The notes under the pieces were generated by a model. That model was not told the origin of the DNA. It saw nothing but the letters and a program-made list of their open reading frames with translations, and did no database searches. From contig CM076943.1 of NCBI GenBank assembly GCA_039566865.1, forward strand, positions 17,105,501 to 17,169,500: a stretch of 64,000 nucleotides of DNA. The letters are read 5' to 3'. Source of the stretch: Aurelia coerulea (lineage: Eukaryota > Cnidaria > Scyphozoa > Semaeostomeae > Ulmaridae). Shown one piece after another: positions 55,096-64,000 of the stretch. Each line of letters opens with the position of its first letter. Position 1 is the stretch's first letter. The position numbers and the translations under genes were made by a program.

Positions 55096-55642
55096 CCGGG
55101 TGTCCCAAAAAAAGTACTCCCGTTTGAAAAATCACCAACATTTGATTGCACGGCCGATCTTCAATTTTTATTTTTGGTCACGTAGATCAAGGACCAAATC
55201 ATTTTCCAAAACATAGCTGATCTTGTAAGTGGTTTTAAAATGAGCAAATTTAACTCTTTTACGGCTACCTGGTTTTGAATCATCCTGTAAAAAGTATTGA
55301 TGATTGCCAAATCAATTTCTTTGTGCGTGTAAAACTTCTAGTTTGGTCATAAATGACAAAAATAAATGTGCACTATCATTGGAGACTTCAATGATGATGA
55401 AAAATCTGAAAATTTTGACTCTTAGGAAAGATTGAGTATTTTGCAAAAAAAAACTATAGCTCGAAATAAGGGTTTTCAACGTGTTAATTTTCTACCTTGC
55501 TGTATCAAAAGCAAACATTTTATCATCTGTGAATATTTTTGGATCTTTGACGAAACCACTCAAAAAGAAAATTTTATCAAAGGTTTTATAATCAATTTTT
55601 GATGGTTTTTTAAACAGGAGTACTTTTTTTTGGGACACCCGG
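55096..55642. mobile_element. CCGGGTGTCCCA MITE, 547-bp type, second copy
   Basis: TIR CCGGGTGTCCCAAAAAAA and its reverse complement, with TA on both sides (55094-55095 and 55643-55644). The interior matches 41224-41769 in inverse orientation (for example ATTGATGATTGCCAAATCAA against its complement there). Confidence 0.9.
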
Positions 55643-56483
55643 TAGAATGGAGCTTACGATGCATCGATGCAGTACAGCATCGATATTTTGGTACTCCAAA
55701 ACCTAATCGAGTAAACGTAGTAATTAATTTAGAGACAGTTTACTGTATATTATGTATGAAATATTGTTATTCATCCATAAAATGCAGTGAACTGTGTCTA
55801 AAATGAATATCTTCCAGGCCAACTCAATGTGTCCTCTTTAGCAAGGTGTGCACCTTACAGAGAGAATTTTAGGTAATATCTATCAACAGGGACGACAAAT
55901 AGTTCCTTTCTTGACAGGTTGTTTACGAAATAAAGGTGTCGCTTAGAGAGAGTTGACTGCAGTGCAATACTTGAAAGCTAATCCGTAATATAACATGAAA
56001 TAAATACAATATAATACAATCCGGCAGGAGATCTGGCTCTTGCTGGGGGGGGGGGGGGGGGTGACGTTGCATAGGAACATGGTAGGAGTGGACAACCAAA
56101 AAGGGTATACTTCATGTATTTTTATGGAAGCACCTGGAAAGTTTTAGGGCACCCGTTTCAAACCAACTGAAACTGCAGCAACTCATGATTGAAGTTTATG
56201 AATCACTCAACCATGAAAACCCTTCTTTCTTATGGGATTTATTCACAAGAAAAGAAATTAATTACAACCTGGAAATTAAAGATATGCTCTCACTTCCCAA
56301 TACATCGACTGCGTGTTTCGGTACAAATTCGACAATTTTTAGAGATATCATACGTTAGAATGGTACACCTGATGTGATTAAGAGCAGCAATAAAGCCTCT
56401 ATTTTTAGCAAAAACATAAAAAATTGGGCTGGGGAGGGTTGCAATTGTAAAATTTGGAAATAGTTTTATTGTAGATTAGTTTA
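55643..56483. other. Unassigned intergenic region
   Basis: Contains a run of 18 or so G at about 56045-56062. No gene recognised. Confidence 0.4.
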
Positions 56484-56940
56484 ACCCTATCCAGATAAGA
56501 CTACCCGTGAATTTTTCCATACAGCTGGTCGAGTATCTCCAGAATAGTCTAGTTTTTGGTGACTTTTAGTTTCTATCTACGAGACATCTTTTCATGTCGA
56601 TTTCAAAAATTTTGACACTGATTCAGGGGGTCAACACTTGACTTTAAATTGAAAGCTCCGCAAAATATATACCTTTTAACTCATAACTTTGGAACCACTG
56701 GCGCTATGACAACGAAACAAACATTGCTGAACTTGTCTTGAAACGGGCTTTCATTTGATATATAGTTAATCGATTTTTGATATCGTAATCAATAATTGTT
56801 TAATGCGCATGCGTACTGATAAAAACTATTTTGGGCTTCATTTTTGAAAAAATGAGCAACATCATATGATGCAGCAGGTCTTTTTATGTATATCCAGCAT
56901 AGTCTCCCCAAAGTCTAAAAAGGCCTAGTGTGGATAGGGT
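56484..56940. mobile_element. Complete CCCTATCC-ended MITE
   Basis: Ends ACCCTATCCAGA and TGTGGATAGGGT. Flanked by AGTTTA on both sides (56478-56483 and 56941-56946); a TTAA target is possible instead, as seen at the copy ending 14655. It shares long interior stretches with the two copies at 14.2-15.3 kb. Non-coding. Confidence 0.75.
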
Positions 56941-56944
56941 AGTT

Positions 56945-57036
56945 TAAGTCAGTTGGTATTTATTAGTTTGTGCCTTTTTGCACAAACTTCGAATATGACT
57001 GTATCCAACTGTAAATAAAGTGATTATTATTATCTA
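56945..57036 (+). mobile_element. LINE 3' terminus
   Basis: GTTTGTGCCTTTTTGCACAA (hairpin), then CCAACTGTAAATAAAGTGAT and an ATT-repeat tail. This is the form of a LINE 3' end with polyadenylation-like AATAAA, without any coding part. Confidence 0.5.
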
Positions 57037-57039
57037 TGC

Positions 57040-57690
57040 AACAGGTGGCTTGCCACCACCCCTTCCCCTATTACCCGGTCTCCTGCCTCGTGTCCTATCG
57101 ATGACATCTACATACACCACATTCTCCCCACTTGGGGCTGAAATTGCTTCTGGGAATGGATCCCTGTTTTCCTCCAGTTCCTGCTTCTTTCGTTCATCTT
57201 TTAATTTATCTTCGTGGTGTATCGCCCAGACATCAGCCATGCCCGGAAGATCTGCGATCATTTCATTTTCGTCTTCCTCCATGACGTATGAGATACCTTC
57301 ATCGCTCCTGCCAGCGACATTTGATTCTGGCACTGCGGCCCTCCTCTGCATCTCTCGCTTCTCTTCCCCCAATCTCCTTTGTTCCTTTATCCATTTGAGA
57401 TGGTTGCTGGGAACATCTGTAGGGTTTTCTTTGAAAGAAATTCTTTCTTCTAAATGCTTTTTTGCAAATTTCGCAATGATTTCATCTAGTTTGCCCTCCA
57501 TTGCTCGCAGGTCAGATTGGAACTCCTCCATTAGCTCATTCATGTTTGCTGTCTCTGTCGGGTACTGAATAGTTCCGCCGTGGTATGTGTCTTGATAAAG
57601 AGATAAGATTTGTGACAACCTCATGCATGCATGACCAGCGTGGCTGGCTCCTAGTAGTTTCTTCAAATTTGTGGGATCAACAAGTTTATC
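57040..57690 (-). CDS. Unrecognised 200-residue ORF, coiled-coil with RG-rich end
   Basis: The minus-strand frame is open from just after a stop at about 57696. It reads DKLVDPTNLKKLLGASHAGH, then ACMRLSQILSLYQDTYHGGT, a helical NELMEEFQSDLRAMEGKLDE region, a charged middle, ADVWAIHHEDKLKDERKKQE and a Gly/Arg-rich end (RTRGRRPGNRGRGGGK) with the stop near 57037. The first ATG in frame is within HACMRL, leaving about 195 residues. Codon use and composition look coding, and it is the longest non-repetitive minus frame here. I do not recognise the family. It could be a retrocopied gene, an exon or a retroelement ORF1/gag-like protein with an RG-rich nucleic-acid-binding tail. Confidence 0.45.
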
Positions 57691-57841
57691 ATATCACGTA
57701 TGCCCACCTATACTTGGTTAGAAATTTGATACTAGGATACCATTCTTCCCCTTAGCTATTGGTGTGCATGGCTTACACTGTCGTTGTGGGGTCAGTCATG
57801 GAAAGAATAAATATATGTGATGTACAGTGATGTACAGTGAC

Positions 57842-58011
57842 AAACAAGGCATCAGAATGCAGCTGCAGAGCATAGCTTCTCAATTCCTAACAAGGTCGTT
57901 GACAAAGTTTATGAACTACCGATTGCCCCAAAAAAGTTCCAACGTTTAATTGAACTCAGAGAAAAAGGAAGAAATGAGTTAAATGATGATGGAGATATGT
58001 ACGAGCTCTAA
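57842..58011 (+). pseudogene. Short coding-like fragment without start codon
   Basis: The frame after a stop reads HSFSIPNKVVDKVYELPIAP followed by KKFQRLIELREKGRNELNDD and GDMYEL, then a stop. The composition is protein-like. There is no ATG or clear acceptor, so it is an exon end or a pseudogene piece of unknown family. Confidence 0.25.
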
Positions 58012-59440
58012 TATTTCATGTTCCTGTTGAAGTCAAATCCAATGACGTTAGCCGTCCTGCTTGATATTTGTGGAAGGGGACTCACTCGACGAGAAGCACA
58101 AACGCACTAACGTTGGGTTCACAATTTGTTCATTACGTGTAGTACTACATTGAAAATAAAAAAGGCCAGCTTCCAGTCAGTAGTGCAATTTTCAGAGCAT
58201 TAGAAATCCTTTCATTTACAAGAGAAAACAGCACTAGATAATAAAATTGAATATAATAATTGAATAGAATTTTGGTTTTAACGATTTTTGATTCTGTAAC
58301 AGCTCGCCTGCTCTACATAAGGTTTGAGGAATCGAGTCAAAAAGGTATTGGGCAAAAATGGTTTGCTACTGTTGTTGTTGCATTTACTAACTGGGAATTT
58401 TACCTTTCCGCGGTTTCATGGAGTAAAACAAACTGTCTTTTCTTGAACTAAAAAGCAGTTGTCAACTTTTTGTTCGACCTGCCATATTATGCAATATTGG
58501 ATTTTTCGTCTTGGTGAGCTCGAATTGAGTGGCAAAGTACACCCTTCGTATTTCCCTGCGAGACCTGCTCTATTCGATATTTAAGACCTTGCTATACAAA
58601 TATACTGAATGAGCAGAGCTCTTGCTTGTCCTTGCTCCAAGTCTATTTTGTGAACTGATCAAGGTAAGGATGGAGAGTGGCAACTCATTTTTTCTGTTCA
58701 TAATCCAGAGATTTCAACTTCGCCACAATGATGCAGGCAGGCGTACGGATCTCTTTGGTTTGCCTTCAACATGAAATGTTAGAGCTCATAACGCCATCTT
58801 CAGAATACTAATTTCTACCTAAAAAATGCCAAACTTTAAATGTCTATCATGCAACTAAAATGATTGGAAATCGCCAGGCTCAGAACTTTTTTCTCTGTGT
58901 TCAATCCAACGCCGAATCTTCTCCTTTGGGAGACCCGGTACTTTTTTGAACTGAGTGACTTGAAAGAAATTTTAGCTATTTTGCTATAATTTTACTGTCG
59001 GACTTTTCTGAAATATTCAATATTACTTCTTTTCTAAATTTGACAGAGAAATGTCGAAAATACTTCCAATCATCGCAAATATCTATTAATGTTTTACTGA
59101 AAGATGAATTTCTCGAACATTGACATTTTGATTTCTCAACCTGAATATGAATGGAAAGACTGAAATATGAATAGAATGATCATCGTCGTAATCTTGCTTC
59201 TTTAAATTTTTGGTTTTTGCAATATGGTATCGAGAAAAGTCTGTCACTCTTCTTGTTTACGATTTAGAAATTGAATAGTGTCAAGTTCTCAATTGAGTTG
59301 AAATATGAAATATGAAAAACGCTGTAATTTCGAAAATTATTCAAGATTTCTGAAAAGTTCAACAGTAGAATAATGGATAAGTAGCCAAAGTTTCTTTTGA
59401 GCCATTCAATTAAAAAAATAAGGCATTGAATTTACACCTA
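58012..59440. other. Unassigned intergenic region
   Basis: AT-rich, no gene or repeat family recognised. Confidence 0.4.
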
Positions 59441-59461
59441 CAGTCGTGCCCAAAAGTTTAA

Positions 59462-59920
59462 AGGACAAGTCCGGGGTTGATATGATTGATGATAAAATAC
59501 AAGATAATACCTCTATGAATTATGTATGATACTTTTTTCCACTATTTTTCGCCTTCTCCTTGTGAAATTACGTATTCAAATAAGCTATTTGAGCGAAGTG
59601 ACGTCATATCACGCAAACGAAAACGAGGCTCTGTGATTGTTTTTCGCCTCTTAGTTTCTGCTAGCCTCTTTATCGTGTACTCGTGCATTGAAAATGGCAC
59701 GAGAACACGATAAAGAGGCTTGCGACGATAAAGAGGCGAAAAACCAATCACACAACCTCGTTTTCCTTTACGTGATATGACGTCATTTCGCTCAAAGTGC
59801 TTTTGTGAATACGTAATTTCACAAGTAGAAGGCAAAGAATAGTGAAAAAGTATCATACATCATTCATAGCAGTATTATCTTGTATTTTATCATCAATGAT
59901 AACAACCCCGGACTTGTCCT
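59462..59920. mobile_element. 459-bp TTAA-flanked palindromic MITE, copy 1
   Basis: TIR AGGACAAGTCCGGGGTTG, perfectly flanked by TTAA (59458-59461 and 59921-59924). The whole element is a long palindrome (CGCCTTCTCCTTGTGAAATT, GCGAAGTGACGTCATATCAC on each arm). It lies inside the end of the Tc1-type foldback, 21 bases from its tip. Confidence 0.9.
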
Positions 59921-60251
59921 TTAAGACCGAATTTTTGTCAACAACGTTTCTTGGCCTAACGATATGGAACCCTACCACTCTACCTAGTTTACTTTGTTAG
60001 AGTTCATTTAGATCAACTTTCCATGTAGATTTCAAATTTTGATTTTTTTTCTAATTTCGGCGCCATTTTGCTATGACGTCACAATGAAATATATAGAAAT
60101 TCTCGGAAATTGCATTGGTTCTGCCGACAAGGTGTGTGACCCAAAAATTGTGTTAATCAGCTGAATTTTACATCAATCTATGCACAGTTAATTTCTATTT
60201 TATGTTTGCAAAATATCGAAACTCCACGAAGACTATTGCTTCAGGGAAAAG

Positions 60252-60700
60252 GGTAGTGGAGGGCCTTATGTCCATAATAATGCTTCATTTCCCTGAAGCC
60301 ATACAATTGCTGCAGTTAAAAAGGTAGTGGAGGGCCTTATGTCCATAATAATGCTTCATTTCCCTGAAGCCATACAATTGCTGCAGTTAAAAAGGTAGTG
60401 GAGGGCCTTATGTCCATAATAATGCTTCATTTCCCTGAAGCCATACAATTGCTGCAGTTAAAAAGGTAGTGGAGGGCCTTATGTCCATAATAATGCTTCA
60501 TTTCCCTGAAGCCATACAATTGCTGCAGTTAAAAAGGTAGTGGAAGGCCTTATGTCCATAATAATGCTTCATTTCCCTGAAGCCATACAATTGCTGCAGT
60601 TAAAAAGGTAGTGGAGGGCCTTATGTCCATAATAATGCTTCATTTCCCTGAAGCCATACAATTGCTGCAGTTAAAAAGGTAGTGGAGGGCCTTATGTCCA
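60252..60700 (+). repeat. 71-bp tandem repeat, 6.3 copies
   Basis: GGTAGTGGAGGGCCTTATGT starts at 60252, 60323, 60394, 60465, 60536, 60607 and 60678, spaced exactly 71 bp. Copies are almost identical; one has GGAAGG. A single inverted counterpart is present in the right arm at about 60886-60920, so the expansion is confined to one arm of the foldback. Confidence 0.95.
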
Positions 60701-61278
60701 CAGCTATGGCCATAAGTTTAAGACCACCCTTGGAAAAGCGTGAAAAACAATCTGTGCTTATGAGGTAAGAGCCTGTGATGTTCGATAATTCAAATAATGA
60801 CACGATTCTTCAACATTAATTCGAATAACTTTGTGATTGTAACTTCAAACTAACAATCCAAGGGTTGGTCTTAAACTTATGGTCAAAGCTGTGGACGGAA
60901 TGCCCTCTACTACCTTTTTCCCTGAAACAATATTCTTCGTGGAGTTTCGATATTTTGCAAACAAATCGTAGAAATTAATTGTGCTTAAAATGAAGTAAAA
61001 TCCTGCTGAGTAACACAATTTTTGGGTCACACCCCTTGTCGGCAGAACCAATGCAATTTCCGAGAATTTCTATATATTTCATTTTGACGTCATAGCAAAT
61101 GGCACCGAAATTTAAAAAACAACATCAAAATTTTAAATCTACATGGAAAGTTGATCTAAATGAACTTCAAGAGAGTAAAATAGGCAAGGTGTGGTAGGGT
61201 TCAATACAGTGGTTCTATATCGTTAGGCCAAGAAACGTTGTTGACAAAAATGTGGTCTTAAACTTTTTCCCACGACTG

Positions 61279-61676
61279 TATCTGTCTACCCCGATTTAAA
61301 CATCTGGAACCTATGCTAGCTGAAGGGCTTAGCAATCTTACGAGTAGCTATAACTACCCTCCGAAAATTGAATTTCAAAAATACGCTAATTCATTAATTT
61401 CCCATTTGTTGTTCAATCTATTTTTTGGTGGACGTGAGAAAAGCCGAGTTCCAACTTTCTTCACGAGCTCAACATCGGAATCATTTGCAGCTATAGATTT
61501 CCCTGCACGACTTCAAGTCCGTCTCTCTGTAAAAGTTTTCCAAGATATTGACTGGGAAAGGATAGTGATCATTTTTCTCTTTTGGCCAAGGTAGAAATCG
61601 CAATTAGTTAGAATGCAGTCACGTGACCATGCAGCATCCCAATAAGATAGCCACGCCCTCTGGACCAAATGGTTAA
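61279..61676. other. Unassigned spacer
   Basis: A 93-codon frame (61313-61594) has no recognised domain. Confidence 0.35.
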
Positions 61677-62135
61677 AGGACAAGTCCGGGGTTGGTATGA
61701 TTGATGATAAAATACAAGATAATACTGCTTTGAATGATGTATGATACCTTTTTCCACTATTTTTCGCCTTCTCCTTGTGAAACTACGTATTCAAATAAGC
61801 AATTTGAGCGAAGTGACGTCATATCGCGCAAACGATGACAAGGCTGTGTGATTGTTTTTTCGCTCCTTTAGCGTAGCAAGCCTGTTTATCGTGTTCTCGT
61901 TCCATATTCAATGCATGGGTAGACAATAAAGAGGCTTGCAACGATAAGAGGTGAAAAACAATCACGCAGCCTTGTCATCGTTTGCGCGATATGACGTCAC
62001 TTCGCTCAAATTGCTTATTTGAATACGTAGTTTCACAAGGAGAAGGCGAAAAATAGTGGAAAAAATTATCATACATCATTCAAAGCAGTATTATCTTGTA
62101 TTTCATCATAACGATACCAACCCCGGACTTGTCCT
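61677..62135. mobile_element. 459-bp TTAA-flanked palindromic MITE, copy 2
   Basis: Same TIR AGGACAAGTCCGGGGTTG and the same length, 459 bp, as copy 1. Perfect TTAA on both sides (61673-61676 and 62136-62139). The arms are full-length inverted copies. Confidence 0.92.
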
Positions 62136-62261
62136 TTAAACAAAGCATTTGTCAATAGTTCTCAATGGTGGAAAAGTCCCTGTTCTACAAGGCTGCAAAG
62201 AGACCCATATATTGAAAGTGTTAAAAAAAGAGTACTCTTCGAGACTTACCATGATATGTTT

Positions 62262-62499
62262 TGTACTTGCGCTTTATTTGGCTGCAGACAACTCCCATTA
62301 AAATAAGGAGAATAACAATTACGACTGTCATTTGGAAAATGATTGATTGTGTATTTATAAATGAGATTGGTTGGTCTGCCTCTTTCTTTATCTGCAAGGC
62401 AAAGTAGATGGTTTCAATTGTCAATAGTATACCAAAAATTAATCCACCGTTGTAGAAAATATTGCAAAAACTCGATGGGGGTTGCATAATTTGTAGCAA
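62262..62499 (-). CDS. Likely first coding exon of a two-pass membrane protein
   Basis: The minus-strand ATG at 62499 (or the in-frame MQPPSS 12 bases later) opens a peptide with two hydrophobic segments, GGLIFGILLTIETIYFAL and IIFQMTVVIVILLILMGVVC, separated by a short charged loop, then the basic QIKRKYKTYHG. Right after this comes a perfect donor GTAAGT (about 62261-62256). The open frame continues past it only briefly. The combination of ATG, protein-like composition and a strong donor makes a genuine exon likely. Following exons would lie at lower coordinates on the minus strand and were not identified. Family unknown. Confidence 0.5.
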
Positions 62500-62710
62500 A
62501 ATTTTCTATGAGGGCTTGATCGAGAATTCTCTTTTGTTGTCTAAAAGTTAGCTACTGTAGCAAGATAAAACTCAAATCCTTACTGGTTGCCAGAGCATGC
62601 GGAATCACCCAATTTCATGCTTGTCAGCCAATGAGATCACCGCTTTCTAGCCCCTCGAGACAAACTCGGTCGTTTGAGGTGAATTTTCTAGTACCCTCAC
62701 AAAAACTGAA

Positions 62711-62902
62711 ATGGGTGTTAAAGTACTTCAGTTATTTGCACTTTTTTTAATAACTCAGTTGTGGGGATTTCCGTCCAGAATTGTTTACATGTTTAAACAC
62801 ATAGCTTGTTTGGTGCAGGAGCTGCGCTCAATTTCCGGTCGAAGAATATTGACCTTCGTTGAAATATCTATAGAAATCGCTACAAATGAGATATACAGAT
62901 AA
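62711..62902 (+). CDS. Possible signal-peptide exon (weak)
   Basis: ATG followed by GVKVLQLFALFLITQLWGFP, which scores by eye as a signal peptide or membrane helix, then a 40-residue tail to a stop. It is divergent from the minus-strand exon at 62262-62499, 210 bp away. No clear splice donor or domain was seen. It could be chance. Confidence 0.2.
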   Translation: MGVKVLQLFALFLITQLWGFPSRIVYMFKHIACLVQELRSISGRRILTFVEISIEIATNEIYR

Positions 62903-62930
62903 CAATTTCAGCGATTATGCATACTGACCT

Positions 62931-63047
62931 GGGCCGGGTTGTTCAAACCACGATTAGCATTAATCTTGGATTAAAGGCATGCTTATGTTGTCATTTGTAT
63001 AGTCTTAATCCGGTATTAGCCTAATACCAGCTTTGAACAACCGGGCC
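62931..63047. mobile_element. 117-bp MITE with GGGCCGGGTTGTTCAAA ends
   Basis: Left GGGCCGGGTTGTTCAAA and right TTTGAACAACCGGGCCC are inverted copies; the interior also holds inverted ATTAATCTTGGATTAA-type sequences. Resembles a MITE type common in invertebrate genomes. Confidence 0.75.
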
Positions 63048-63276
63048 CTGAGCAATAACCCAAGCTCCTTCACTGCTATCACATCTCAAAATTGGAGGCA
63101 ATTTCTAACGATTTCTGGTAGAGACATCATTTGGGCCTTAGCTTTACTTCGCTTAGAACTCATTCCATTGCACTTGAAAAGTTATGGTAAAATTCTCAAG
63201 CTAAATAATGCACTTACCCATGACTCAGACACCAGTTTGAATTCGTTTGCCTTTTTTACTTCAGCAAATTTTTAAA

Positions 63277-63931
63277 CCTCGGTCCATATTTTTCTCTGCA
63301 AAATCTCTCCGCTTCAAACATTAAACAGTGAGCTTTGACATTGTATCATAAGAGTCTCGCATCAAAGAACATTCCTATACCGGGTGTCCCAAAATGATGT
63401 ATCATTGTTTGATTGCTGACATGTCCATAGCCAATGAACCGATTTTCAAACACTTTATTTCATTTTATTGCCTAAAGCTAAATTGTATTTTAAGATGTTG
63501 GTTGTGGTATTACCAGTTTTTGAAAATCGGTTCATCGGTCATGGACATATAAGCTATCAAACGATGATACATCATTTTGGGACACCCGGTAGAACGATCA
63601 CACGCGGTTAAGCTGTTTAGCGAGGCACCTGTGAATTAGTTTCACGCATTTCGTTCTTTTCGTTCTGTTTTAAATAGATGCAAAACATAAAAAAAAAAAA
63701 TTTTGAGTTGCTAAAAAAGGTACCCGGTTTTGCTCTTTTGTTTGTTTGCATTGATTGATTGAGTCAAATGCGTGAAAACAATTCACGATTGCCTCGCTAA
63801 ACATATAAAGCGCATGAAATCGTTGATCTATAGGAATGTTCTGTGAAGCAAGACTTTTATGATATAATGTCGAAGTTCTCTGTTTGTTGCTTGAAGCGGA
63901 GAGACTGTACAGAGAAAAATATGGACCGAGG
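63277..63931. mobile_element. Foldback interrupted by a nested MITE
   Basis: CCTCGGTCCATATTTTTCTC (63277) pairs with GAGAAAAATATGGACCGAGG (about 63931). The arms continue through AGAACATTCCTATA to GTTTAGCGAGGCA and its complement near 63790. The nested 210-bp MITE at 63380-63589 splits the left arm at a TA. Confidence 0.8.
63380..63589. mobile_element. CCGGGTGTCCCA MITE, 210-bp type, second copy
   Basis: TIR CCGGGTGTCCCAAAATGATG with TA duplications (63378-63379 and 63590-63591). About 85 percent similar by eye to 36899-37109. The uninterrupted opposite arm of the host foldback shows the empty site. Confidence 0.9.
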
Positions 63932-64000
63932 AAAGTTTTTGCGATTCACCCACAACTGATCGTTTCTTTTAAAAATTTGCTAAAGTAGAAAAGGCTAACG

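Larger units (their letters stand above)
59441..61278. mobile_element. Tc1/mariner-type foldback with nested insertion and expanded repeat
   Basis: Ends CAGTCGTGCCCAAAAGTTTA and its near-complement, with TA on both sides (59439-59440 and 61279-61280). After removing the nested MITE (59462-59920), the left arm (through TTTCTTGGCCTAACGATATG, GGAACCCTACCAC, TGCATTGGTTCTGCCGACAA) pairs with the right arm (60895-61278) over 350 bp or more. The arm continues inward through AAAAAGGTAGTGGAGGGC, expanded to tandem copies on the left only, and CCATAAGTTTAAGACCACC to a loop of about 110 bp. There is no transposase. Confidence 0.85.

Noticed and set aside
56045..56062. G-run as a regulatory quadruplex
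   Set aside because: A single homopolymer-like run without gene context; similar runs occur at 7508 and 10050 in repeats.

Overview
This window reads as AT-rich eukaryotic nuclear DNA from an invertebrate animal. Coding information is sparse, and the only confidently recognised host gene is split into small exons spread over 21 kb. Bacterial operon structure is absent. LINE, Penelope-like (PLE) and cut-and-paste relics fill most of the rest. The mix of a ZP-domain gene, cnidarian-style LINE and PLE relics and abundant MITEs suggests a cnidarian such as an anthozoan. That is an inference from family resemblance, not something the sequence proves.

Layout. Positions 1-2830 hold nested PLE debris: a coiled-coil ORF, two different GIY-YIG endonuclease fragments and three hammerhead-ribozyme-like motifs. 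From 2870 to 12895 is an array of eight diverged direct repeats of about 1 kb, interrupted by a TTAA-flanked element (6417-7590) and by a PLE 3' fragment carrying a near-canonical hammerhead ribozyme (10385-10862). From 12.9 to 20.9 kb are MITEs, foldbacks, a gag scrap and another hammerhead-like motif.

From 21085 to 42177 (+) lies the one clear host gene. Five exons with canonical splice sites and matching phases encode two EGF domains, a complete ZP module, a basic cleavage site, a transmembrane segment and a short tail, followed by a poly(A) signal. The 5' exons were not found. Its introns carry a 1.6 kb hAT-type element (22466-24071), a 7.07 kb element with perfect 68-bp TIRs and 8-bp target duplications (25530-32596), LINE relics, MITEs and a 280-bp GAT microsatellite.

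From 43 to 47 kb is a LINE graveyard: a 5'-truncated LINE sits inside a 15-bp minisatellite and is itself split by a 5S-rRNA-like SINE. From 49 to 64 kb are a third 8-bp-TSD element, four long foldbacks, several TA- and TTAA-flanked MITEs, another PLE 3' end with a degenerate hammerhead, one unrecognised 200-residue minus-strand ORF, and a likely first exon of a two-pass membrane protein (62262-62499, minus).

The most notable theme is the recurrence of hammerhead-ribozyme motifs at PLE-derived sites: one near-canonical, three good candidates and three degenerate. They fall into at least four sequence families. In several cases the motif lies 3' of, and in the same orientation as, a PLE coding relic. 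No tRNA gene, complete rRNA gene or CRISPR array was seen.
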